A stretch of DNA of 14,747 bases. Source: an uncultured Oscillospiraceae bacterium (lineage in GTDB: Bacteria; Bacillota; Clostridia; Oscillospirales; Ruminococcaceae). The stretch spans positions 1 through 14,747 of the forward strand of contig USBC01000030.1 in assembly GCA_900552845.1 (NCBI GenBank), read 5' to 3'. Positions 5,256 through 11,116 of this stretch are shown piece after piece; within the stretch, counting starts at the first letter, position 1; the number at the start of each line of letters is the position of its first letter. A program made the position numbers and the translations under genes. Below the pieces are notes generated by a model that worked only from the letters and a program-made list of their open reading frames with translations, did not search any database and was not told where the DNA came from.

Positions 5256-6962
5256 TTATCCGGGCCGACACACAATGGTTGCGCCGTGGCCGACTTTGAT
5301 ATCGACCCGCACGGGCTCATCCGCATTTATGCTTTCAACTATCGTATGGCGCGGGACGCCCGGAATGACCAGGTTCTGTGCATTCTCCCGCAAGGGGGAA
5401 AATTCATGCATTATCGGGTCTATCAGGGGTTCCCGGTTTTCGCAAACGATCTCACTGATTGCGAGATCCATCTGGGCCAGCATGGCGTGCATCTTGTGCG
5501 CATTTTTGTAGTCGATGTAATTCTTGGACACCGTGTTGTTTGGCGAATGTCCGCACAAATAACGGATTTCGTCATCGGCCAGCCCACTTCTGCGCCACAG
5601 GGCGGATGCGCTGTTTGCGGAATGGGCGTCGCTGACAATATAGCCGAGGTCTATTTCCCGGTCACCGGTGTCTCGGTAAATCTTCAGCGATCTCCCTCCG
5701 GAGAACAGTTTTTTCATCTCCCTTTTCACGTCGTCCGGTGTAAGGCGTTTGCCCAATGCGTGCAAAAAAAGAGGGCCATCATTCTTGTTGATGGCCAAAA
5801 GCTTATAGATCTCGCTTGGTATGGGAATGCACCGAACTCGTTTGTCCTCCGGAATTTCAGTAATGGTATACTTCGCTTTCTCCTTAGTCATCTGCTTATA
5901 TACCTGCACACAGTGGGAATGGAGATATCCCTCTATCGGAAGGATATCCTTCGTATCCAGCGCACACACCTCCTTCATCTGCATCCCCATCAGCAGGCAC
6001 ATCAGGATCGCAATGTTCACCGCGGGAATGTCGCCTTTGCTCTGTTTCTTCACAAGCCTGACATAAAGCTCCCTGTACTCCCGCAGGGAGAGCGTCCGCT
6101 GCTTCATGTTGGCTGTGATGGCCTTGCCGGCGTTTTTATGCGGCTTATACCGTTTCGCATAGGTTGTGGCTACTTTTCTGAATACAGATGGGTCTTTATC
6201 TCTTACATACCTGGAAATCACATTCCACAGGGTATGGGAATACTCACGAACTGTTTGCGTGTTTCCCCTGCTTTCGGCGACCTGATCGAGGCTCACCTGA
6301 TCTCCATAGCTCCGGCGGATAATTATTTCGTGCAGGCGATCCCTCCCGCCATCCCCGGGCATGCGGGTAATATACCCCCTGATCTCATCACATGCAGCAT
6401 GAAGGGCATCGTCGTATTCGGCGTCGCTCATGTTGTCCTTGCGCAGAAAGCGTGTCAAGTCAAACTCTCCAAAGCACAGCATCATCCGTGTCATCAGCAG
6501 CCGTTTCTCCTTGATCGCCTCCTCCGCATCGTTCCCCCAGAACATACTCTCCGCCTGCTTGTGCATGCTCAGCCAATATTCCGCCATGCTGATGCTCAAC
6601 GACTGGCTGCCTGTGCTGCCCCCGTTTCGCAGTATGCTGGATGCAATAGTATCGCTGTACAACAGCTTGCACAGGGTTTTCTCCATGATACTGATGGGCG
6701 GCGGCAGGGGAGGAACCCCGGGTTTACGCAGCGATTCACTTTCCCGTTTGCGGCCGACCGTGTACTGCGTCTTTGTTTCTCTTATCCGTTTTTTCCCCTT
6801 GTACAGCGCCGCCTCCAAACGATATGCCGTCCGCGTTTTTACGGTACGTTCGGGGTGAAATCTGTAGCGGCATACCAAATCGCCGTACAATTTCAACATG
6901 TACGGTCTCTTCCGAGTTTTCGGAGCTGTCGCACTCTGCACAGTGCTTGTCTTTTCGTTCAT
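5256..6962 (-). CDS. Degenerate tyrosine recombinase-like protein (568 aa)
   Basis: First gene of the minus-strand recombinase pair. The ATG at 6962 was chosen over one at 7028 because GGAGG sits eight bases upstream and the longer form would start inside a terminator hairpin. A basic N-terminus is followed by a long helical region (about 90-280) and a recombinase-fold C-terminal half. The box I arginine is Q328 (MGMQMKEVCAL), and the HxxR region reads DAHSANSASALW with alanine or asparagine where arginine should be. H472 (CGHS) and Y482 (KNYIDY) are kept. By eye both catalytic arginines are missing, so it probably cannot cleave DNA alone and may serve as a DNA-binding or synaptic partner for the 492-aa enzyme. 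About 85 residues follow the tyrosine, ending beta-rich (VRVDIKVGHGATIVC). An equally long antisense ORF exists but lacks motifs. Confidence 0.8.
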   Translation of the reverse strand: MNEKTSTVQSATAPKTRKRPYMLKLYGDLVCRYRFHPERTVKTRTAYRLEAALYKGKKRIRETKTQYTVGRKRESESLRKPGVPPLPPPISIMEKTLCKLLYSDTIASSILRNGGSTGSQSLSISMAEYWLSMHKQAESMFWGNDAEEAIKEKRLLMTRMMLCFGEFDLTRFLRKDNMSDAEYDDALHAACDEIRGYITRMPGDGGRDRLHEIIIRRSYGDQVSLDQVAESRGNTQTVREYSHTLWNVISRYVRDKDPSVFRKVATTYAKRYKPHKNAGKAITANMKQRTLSLREYRELYVRLVKKQSKGDIPAVNIAILMCLLMGMQMKEVCALDTKDILPIEGYLHSHCVQVYKQMTKEKAKYTITEIPEDKRVRCIPIPSEIYKLLAINKNDGPLFLHALGKRLTPDDVKREMKKLFSGGRSLKIYRDTGDREIDLGYIVSDAHSANSASALWRRSGLADDEIRYLCGHSPNNTVSKNYIDYKNAHKMHAMLAQMDLAISEIVCENREPLIDPIMHEFSPLRENAQNLVIPGVPRHTIVESINADEPVRVDIKVGHGATIVCRPG

Positions 6963-6989
6963 TTCGTTTTCCTCCATTAAAAATAATAC

Positions 6990-7019
6990 AAAAAAACAGG
7001 CAACCGTATCGATTGCCTG
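6990..7019 (-). terminator. Intrinsic terminator just before the 568-aa gene
   Basis: On the minus strand CAGGCAA (7019-7013) pairs with TTGCCTG (7003-6997), followed by seven T residues (6996-6990). It lies 27 bases upstream of the ATG, downstream of another terminator and of the probable promoter. Confidence 0.6.
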
Positions 7020-7030
7020 AAATTGCACGC

Positions 7031-7064
7031 AAAAAACGCCGCAAGTATCCCTACCTGCAGCGTT
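7031..7064 (-). terminator. Strong intrinsic terminator in the recombinase-pair leader
   Basis: On the minus strand a 13-base arm (7064-7052, AACGCTGCAGGTA) pairs with TACTTGCGGCGTT (7047-7035) with one G-U pair and a 4-base loop, then six T residues (7036-7031). With the hairpin at 6990-7019 it gives two terminators in tandem before the recombinase start codon. Confidence 0.7.
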
Positions 7065-7129
7065 TGTTGACAGTTATTTTATTCTAGCGCTGGCAATTTA
7101 TTGGCCAGACATAATTTTTCACCATAAAT

Positions 7130-7158
7130 AGCGTACCACTTGACATTCCGACGTTCAA
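7130..7158 (-). promoter_or_regulatory. Candidate promoter for the recombinase pair
   Basis: Minus-strand TTGAAC (7158-7153), a 17-base spacer and TACGCT (7135-7130). The -10 is imperfect. An alternative -10, TAGAAT near 7087, lacks a clear -35. Either would give a leader of about 100-165 nt that includes both terminators. Confidence 0.35.
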
Positions 7159-7644
7159 GAGATTTTTGGGAATATTCACAAAAATTTAACAATTTAAAAG
7201 AGCGGTAACTCCCCCATTTCACACATTCAGGGTTGAAAATGTCGAGCAAAAAGCGTTCCGATCCGGCGGAGACTTTGCATCAGTGCCCCAAAATCTGCGC
7301 CGCAGCACGGGGAAAAGGGAGGAAGAACATGAACTTTTCGCTGGTAAATATAGGAAAACGCTTTAACAACACCGGTGTATTTCATTTCACGATATGCAAA
7401 AAGCCCAGCAGAAAGGGACAGAATGAGTCATGTCGGTCTATCTTTCAAAAATGGTGCTTAACTTGCTGTTTTAAGGCTTCTTACCCCAAAAATCATCGAA
7501 AAAAAGCTCCACCCTCAAAAACGCATTTTTCTCTTCGCAAAATTCAGATGATTGCATAACGATATCAAGAAAATGAAAGCAAAACGGCGCAATTTTCCCG
7601 TGAAATCGCAAGGGAAAAAGCCCGCAAACCCGCTTGAATACAAC
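7159..7644. other. AT-rich intergenic region with no convincing gene
   Basis: Between the recombinase promoter and the tRNA region lie about 490 bases with AT-rich tracts (for example 7160-7200). The only ORF with a respectable ribosome binding site is plus-strand 7329-7559 (GGGAGG eight bases before ATG; 76 aa, starting MNFSLVNIGKRFNNTG, with a CLTCC motif). Its composition is unusual, it matches nothing I know, and I do not call it as a gene. Arm-type recombinase sites could be here, but no clear repeats were found by eye. Confidence 0.4.
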
Positions 7645-7675
7645 AAAAAAGGCCCCCACTCTTTTGAGTGGGGGC
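7645..7675 (-). terminator. Intrinsic terminator after the tRNA-fMet 3' fragment
   Basis: GCCCCCACTC (7652-7661) pairs perfectly with GAGTGGGGGC (7666-7675) around TTTT, and the minus strand then runs into six T residues (7650-7645). It lies 3 bases after the CCA of the truncated tRNA copy and was probably the original terminator of the tRNA gene before the insertion. Confidence 0.7.
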
Positions 7676-7678
7676 TTC

Positions 7679-7720
7679 TGGTTGCGGAGGGAGGATTTGA
7701 ACCTCCGACCTCCGGGTTAT
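7679..7720 (-). repeat. Duplicated 3' half of tRNA-fMet (attachment-site candidate)
   Basis: These 42 bases are identical to 7948-7989, the 3' half of the intact initiator tRNA from within the anticodon to the CCA end. The bases on both sides differ, so the match has sharp ends. Integrating elements that target tRNA 3' ends leave exactly this kind of duplication, with one intact tRNA and one 3' fragment. The fragment lacks the acceptor 5' strand and D arm and cannot be a functional tRNA. Confidence 0.75.
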
Positions 7721-7854
7721 CGCTTCGCGCCTCTTGCGGTGCCCGAAAAAATCTTCGCGCTATTCGCCCGCTCGATTTTTTCGACCGCTGCGCAAACGCC
7801 CTCCTCGCTGTATCCGCCGCCGGCGGCGCTCGGGGGCGTTTCCCAACGAGCCAC
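7721..7854. other. Highly structured GC-rich insert
   Basis: The stretch has successive inverted repeats: CGAAAAAATC (7744-7753) with GATTTTTTCG (7774-7783), AAACGCCC (7794-7801) with GGGCGTTT (7834-7841) enclosing the palindrome CGCCGCCGGCGGCG (7815-7828), and CGAGC/GCTCG near 7847-7859. It is flanked by CTCCGGGTTAT (7710-7720) and its near-complement ATAACCCAGAG (7868-7878). No coding sense is evident: the ORFs here are tRNA-antisense artefacts. It may be a folded RNA, a miniature mobile unit, or a resolved element end. Confidence 0.5.
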
Positions 7855-7878
7855 GCTCGTCGGTCTCATAACCCAGAG
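7855..7878 (+). repeat. Inverted partial copy of tRNA-fMet anticodon region
   Basis: This 24-base segment matches 22 of 24 bases of the tRNA sense sequence from the D-stem 3' side through the anticodon arm, CAT anticodon loop included. It lies on the plus strand, opposite to the real gene. It overlaps the 3' fragment at 7679-7720 in tRNA coordinates by ATAACCC-R-GAG. It cannot be functional and probably arose by an inversion or by imprecise recombination at the tRNA target. Confidence 0.55.
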
Positions 7879-7904
7879 TTGTAGATGCAAACTTTCTCTA
7901 CAAA

Positions 7905-7947
7905 CATAAAAGTATTCCTCACTCAAAATGAGTGAGGAATACTTTTA

Positions 7948-7949
<2 letters not shown>
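7905..7949 (-). terminator. tRNA-fMet terminator, perfect 20-bp inverted repeat
   Basis: The arm at 7905-7924 is exactly complementary to 7930-7949 around AAAAT. On the minus strand it starts at the tRNA CCA end and finishes in TTTT. It differs entirely from the terminator after the tRNA fragment at 7645-7675, so it was probably brought in with the insertion that duplicated the tRNA end. Confidence 0.75.
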
Positions 7950-8024
<75 letters not shown>

Positions 8025-8051
8025 CCGATGGCACCTCTTGGGTGCCATATT

Positions 8052-8080
8052 ATATTAGCACAAACATATTCCGCTGTCAA
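8052..8080 (-). promoter_or_regulatory. Strong promoter of tRNA-fMet
   Basis: Minus-strand TTGACA (8080-8075), a 17-base spacer and TAATAT (8057-8052), near consensus. A GGCACC/GGTGCC hairpin (8030-8046) lies between it and the tRNA 5' end and may guide precursor processing. Confidence 0.8.
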
Positions 8081-8115
8081 GCAGAAATTGTTTCACCGGG
8101 AATGAAAAAGCGCTT

Positions 8116-8295
8116 TTACTCCTCGGTGTGTTCCTCATGCTCGTCATTACACAGATATTCTACCAAATCCTCATCGTCCAGTTCTTCGGTACAGGCGGTA
8201 TGATGGCGGCGCAGCAGTACCATGACTGCAGCAGCGCCCAACAGCGCAATCAAAACGGCTATTACAGCACCCCAACAGCATTTTTTGTTTTTCAT
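8116..8295 (-). CDS. Small single-pass membrane protein with acidic tail (59 aa)
   Basis: The start is the ATG at 8295, preceded by AGGAG and by a near-perfect promoter at 8333-8361; the longer ORF from 8361 would start upstream of the mRNA. A short basic N-terminus (MKNKKCC) precedes one hydrophobic helix (about residues 8-26), then RRHH and a strongly acidic, histidine-containing tail of about 30 residues (ELDDEDLVEYL, DEHEEHTEE). The tail probably lies in the cytoplasm or at the membrane surface depending on orientation, and could bind metal. No family is recognised. It is monocistronic, upstream of the tRNA on the same strand, and divergent from the DUF3267-like gene. Confidence 0.7.
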   Translation of the reverse strand: MKNKKCCWGAVIAVLIALLGAAAVMVLLRRHHTACTEELDDEDLVEYLCNDEHEEHTEE

Positions 8296-8332
8296 GGCTT
8301 TTGTCTCCTTTCTTCGGCTTATTGCCGCTTTT

Positions 8333-8361
8333 ATTATAAACCATTTTATTTCAAATAGCAA
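8333..8361 (-). promoter_or_regulatory. Promoter of the small acidic membrane protein gene
   Basis: Minus-strand TTGCTA (8361-8356), 17-base spacer, TATAAT (8338-8333). It is back-to-back with the promoter at 8380-8408. Confidence 0.7.
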
Positions 8362-8379
8362 TCACCCGTAAAAAATGTT

Positions 8380-8408
8380 TTGGTATTCCCTGCAAATTAT
8401 GTTATAAT
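8380..8408 (+). promoter_or_regulatory. Promoter of the DUF3267-like / phospholipase-like gene pair
   Basis: TTGGTA (8380-8385), 17-base spacer, TATAAT (8403-8408), about 60 bases upstream of the first start codon. Divergent from the minus-strand promoter, separated by 18 bases. Confidence 0.65.
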
Positions 8409-8471
8409 GCATATATCTGCAGCATTTCCGCACTTTTCCTGCCATTTTTTCAAAAACAAGGAGGCCCCCTT

Positions 8472-9062
8472 ATGAAGCCCAATTCCTGCGAAGCCCTGCC
8501 CGGCAATTACCGCCTTTCCCGTACGATTGACTTTGTCAATATGTCTCGGGAAAATGTCATCGGGCTGCTGCTTACCCTCGTTCTGTTGGTTGTTCCGGTG
8601 CTGCTGGTATTGCCAAGCCACCCGTTTAGCCTGATGTTTTCTGCACAGAACGCTTTCTTCTCTCTGCTGTATTGCGCCGGAGCTTTTTTGCTTATGGTGC
8701 TTTCCATGCGCCTACAGGCAAAGCTGCATGGCTTCTGCCTCTTTAAGACCTGCGATTGCCCCGTCGAATATGTCTCCATGGGCTTTTATCTGGTTGCCTG
8801 CACCGGCCGCATCTATGTCCGCCGCAATGCATGGCTTACCGCTACCCTCATTCCGGCATTTGTCTGGTGCGGTATGCTGCTTGCCGCCGCCTTTGTCGTC
8901 TCGGAACAGTGGTTTTGGCTTCCCTTCCTGATGTTCCTGGTCTCCCTCTCCGGCTGGGCAGGGAAATTTGTCAGTACGGCTGTGCTGCTGCGCCAGCCTG
9001 CCGATAGCTACCTGCAGGACGACGGAGGCACCATTAAAATATATACCCCGACGGAGGCTTGA
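8472..9062 (+). CDS. DUF3267-like integral membrane protein (196 aa)
   Basis: Strong AAGGAGG (8458-8464) seven bases before the ATG. Four hydrophobic segments are visible, at about residues 29-48, 60-80, 120-143 and 147-173, so it sits in the cytoplasmic membrane. The layout is a TM pair, a GF...Y-x-x-C-x-x-R stretch with RRNAWLTATLIPA, then another TM pair, which resembles DUF3267 (putative zincin peptidases). However, the expected HExxH metal motif is not present where it should be (LHGFCLF instead), so peptidase activity is doubtful. The next gene starts 3 bases after its stop, so the two are coupled. The family assignment is tentative; the membrane location is not. Confidence 0.75.
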   Translation: MKPNSCEALPGNYRLSRTIDFVNMSRENVIGLLLTLVLLVVPVLLVLPSHPFSLMFSAQNAFFSLLYCAGAFLLMVLSMRLQAKLHGFCLFKTCDCPVEYVSMGFYLVACTGRIYVRRNAWLTATLIPAFVWCGMLLAAAFVVSEQWFWLPFLMFLVSLSGWAGKFVSTAVLLRQPADSYLQDDGGTIKIYTPTEA

Positions 9063-9065
9063 ATC

Positions 9066-9728
9066 ATGGCTTACTGGATGACACATCTGCGGGTGGCGGA
9101 GGCTCTTCTGCGCTGCCTGCCTCCGGATATTTCTTTACCTCACTACTACGCCGGTGCGATCGCACCGGACTGCGGACGCACCGAGCTGAATGAGGACGGA
9201 ACCCCTCATTATCTGCCGGGCAGGGCCGTAACCCATTGGCTGAAGAAGGACGAGAAACTGGATCGCTGCCTCATCGATTTTGAGGGCTTTTATAATTCCC
9301 TGATGCCCACTGCTGCAGATGGGGAAGCCCGCTCCTTCTATTGGGGGTATTATGTTCACCTCATTACCGATGCGATGTGGCAAGAGCAGGTGCTGCGTCC
9401 CCGCCGGAAATCGCTTGCCGAACCGACCGAGGAGGCTATTCAGGCAATGCGGGACGACCTCAAGCGCGCAGATCTTGCCGATTATCGGGAGCACCCCGAC
9501 TATGCCCCGTTGGAGGTCCTGCGCAGTATTCCGTCTTTTCCCAATCGTTACCTTGATTATTACACCGCAGACGACATTGAATTACAGGTAAAGGATATCC
9601 CTCTGCGGCTGGCGAGAGAATCCGTCGGGGCAGAGGAAAGCCTGTGGTTGGTACCTGAGGAGCGCGATGAATTTATCATGTTTGCCACCGCCAAATGTAT
9701 GCAGATGGTGCGTTCCCACCTTGGCTGA
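9066..9728 (+). CDS. Zinc-dependent phospholipase C-like protein (220 aa)
   Basis: GGAGG eight bases upstream; the ATG lies 3 bases after the preceding stop, so the two genes form one transcript closed by the terminator at 9747-9793. The protein has the hallmarks of the zinc-dependent phospholipase C / S1-P1-like fold (PF00882): an N-terminal MTHLRVAEAL, then HYYAGAIAPDC, THWL, and the metal-ligand-like segment YYVHLITDAMW (H-x3-D). No signal peptide is visible, unlike secreted clostridial alpha-toxins. It therefore probably acts in the cytoplasm and belongs to the many uncharacterised housekeeping members. Substrate is unknown and toxin function should not be assumed. Confidence 0.8.
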   Translation: MAYWMTHLRVAEALLRCLPPDISLPHYYAGAIAPDCGRTELNEDGTPHYLPGRAVTHWLKKDEKLDRCLIDFEGFYNSLMPTAADGEARSFYWGYYVHLITDAMWQEQVLRPRRKSLAEPTEEAIQAMRDDLKRADLADYREHPDYAPLEVLRSIPSFPNRYLDYYTADDIELQVKDIPLRLARESVGAEESLWLVPEERDEFIMFATAKCMQMVRSHLG

Positions 9729-9746
9729 TTTTTAATTGTCTAATAG

Positions 9747-9793
9747 GACTGTGAAGAAAAGGAGAACCTTCTCCGCATCTTCACGGTCTTTTT
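9747..9793 (+). terminator. Intrinsic terminator of the 8472-9728 operon
   Basis: GACTGTGAAG (9747-9756) pairs with CTTCACGGTC (9779-9788) around an inner GGAGA/TCTCC stem, followed by five T residues (9789-9793). Confidence 0.75.
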
Positions 9794-9920
9794 CTATTTC
9801 GGTGTCTCGGTGCACGCCGGCTTCGGCAGACGCCGTGTCTGCAAGGAACTATATTTGTTGTTTTTGTCGGACAAAACGGAAAGAATTCGGAAAATATGCT
9901 TCTCCGGCAGGAAATATTTC

Positions 9921-9949
9921 TTGTACTGCAGGGAAAAGTACGATAAAAT
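9921..9949 (+). promoter_or_regulatory. Promoter of the secreted wall-anchored protein gene
   Basis: TTGTAC (9921-9926), 17-base spacer, TAAAAT (9944-9949). The mRNA leader would be about 65 nt, ending in AAAGGAGG before the ATG at 10022. The preceding 130 bases (9794-9920) show no other feature. Confidence 0.6.
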
Positions 9950-10021
9950 AAAAACGGAAAAGCGGAACGGCTGCCGAAAAGCACAGGCGGCGCACCGCAA
10001 AACAAAAAAGGAGGGTTTATA

Positions 10022-10909
10022 ATGAAAAAACGGTTTATCATGGCACTTGTCAGCATACTGCTGGTGGCGCTGCTGCTGCCTGCCACGGCGCTGGCAGAGG
10101 GACCGACGGGCATTGACCTGACCACCGGTGACCATTCCGGCAAGACCCTTGCCGCGGACGGCTACACGTGGGACGAGGCGACCCACACCCTAACGATGGA
10201 GAACCTGAAGCTGGCGGGCACCATTAACCTGCCGAAGGCGGACTGTACCGTGATAGTAAAGGGAACCTGCGAGGTTTGGACCATAGCCCGTGAGGCGGGC
10301 ACTGCGCAGAGCCTGACCATCAAGGGCGAGAACGGCTCGTCGCTGGAGGCGGATATTGCGGTGCAGGGCGATCTAACGCTGGAAAATGTGACGATGCCCC
10401 ATGGAAGGTTCGATAATTCCAATGTGAACGGATTGACGGTGCTGAAGCTCATCAACAGCAAGGTCGATCTTGTTACCCTCTCCTGGATGACAGACGGTGG
10501 GATTGAGCTGGAAAACAGCAGCCTGACGGTCGGCTTAGGCGGCGATGCTCAATTCTGGGCGGAGAAGATCGCCATGGACGAAAATTCCAAGATCGTTTCC
10601 AACGCCCCCCTGATGAACTATGCGCACTTCACTGCCGAGGATATGGCTGCCATTAAGGGCTACATCGTTGTGCCTGCAAACGGACGCTTTGAGAAGGCAG
10701 GCGAGTGGCTGACCATCGTGAACGAGCAGGGCGAGGTGGGCCCCTTTACCCTGCGCGGCTCCACCGGCTCCGAGGTTACGGTAAGAGTGCCGGAGACCAA
10801 GCCGGTAACACCTCCTCAGACCGGTGCGGCGGAAAACGGTGCGGCGCTGGTACTGGCGGCAGTCGGTGTGCTTTCCGCGGGACTGGTATTTGCGGCAAAG
10901 CGTAAATAA
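10022..10909 (+). CDS. Secreted, probably sortase-anchored surface protein (295 aa)
   Basis: An AAAGGAGG ribosome binding site precedes the ATG. The N-terminus is a classic signal peptide (MKKRF, a hydrophobic run to about residue 22, ALAEG cleavage region). The body, about 27-255, is built of short beta-strand repeats (LTMENLKLAGTINLP, LTIKGENGSSLEADI, LTLENVTM, LKLINSKVDLV, IELENSSLTVG) that look like a parallel beta-helix or solenoid. The C-terminus has PPQTG (about 264-268), a hydrophobic helix and AAKRK, the arrangement of a cell-wall sorting signal, with PPQTG instead of LPxTG. It should be exported and linked to peptidoglycan by a sortase encoded elsewhere. It stands alone between two terminators. 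Ligand or enzymatic role unknown. Confidence 0.8.
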   Translation: MKKRFIMALVSILLVALLLPATALAEGPTGIDLTTGDHSGKTLAADGYTWDEATHTLTMENLKLAGTINLPKADCTVIVKGTCEVWTIAREAGTAQSLTIKGENGSSLEADIAVQGDLTLENVTMPHGRFDNSNVNGLTVLKLINSKVDLVTLSWMTDGGIELENSSLTVGLGGDAQFWAEKIAMDENSKIVSNAPLMNYAHFTAEDMAAIKGYIVVPANGRFEKAGEWLTIVNEQGEVGPFTLRGSTGSEVTVRVPETKPVTPPQTGAAENGAALVLAAVGVLSAGLVFAAKRK

Positions 10910-10935
10910 AAATGATCCCCTGTGAGGGGTGAATG

Positions 10936-10966
10936 TGACCGTCGGGAAACCGGCGGTCATCTTTTT
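10936..10966 (+). terminator. Intrinsic terminator after the surface protein gene
   Basis: TGACCG (10936-10941) pairs with CGGTCA (10954-10959) with inner CGG/CCG and a GAAA loop, followed by C and five T residues. Confidence 0.75.
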
Positions 10967-11051
10967 GGGGATAGCGGGCTTCTGCGGCGGGGCATTCTGC
11001 CATGGGCTGCCTTTTTCTCACATGCCGGTGCCGACCGGACTCCCGCACTGC

Positions 11052-11080
11052 TTTACATTGCAGGCGGTCAATGCTATAAT
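11052..11080 (+). promoter_or_regulatory. Strong promoter of the esterase-acyltransferase operon
   Basis: TTTACA (11052-11057), 17-base spacer, TATAAT (11075-11080) with an extended-10 TGC. The start codon at 11117 is about 30 bases after the expected transcription start. Confidence 0.75.
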
Positions 11081-11116
11081 AATCTTTTAACGAGAGAGAA
11101 GGGAGGCGGCGCTGAT

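Noticed and set aside
5238..6980. 580-aa open frame on the plus strand
   Set aside because: It lies exactly opposite the 568-aa recombinase gene, has no ribosome binding site at its start and no recognisable motif; it is a composition shadow.
7552..7909. Two overlapping plus-strand ORFs containing GGFEPPTSGL and REDLNLRPPGY
   Set aside because: These are antisense translations of the tRNA-fMet 3' half, a common annotation artefact; there is no ribosome binding site and the DNA is explained by the tRNA copy and structured insert.
10922..11116. 65-codon N-terminal extension of the esterase-acyltransferase
   Set aside because: This stretch contains the upstream gene's terminator and a near-consensus promoter; the proper ribosome binding site is in front of 11117.
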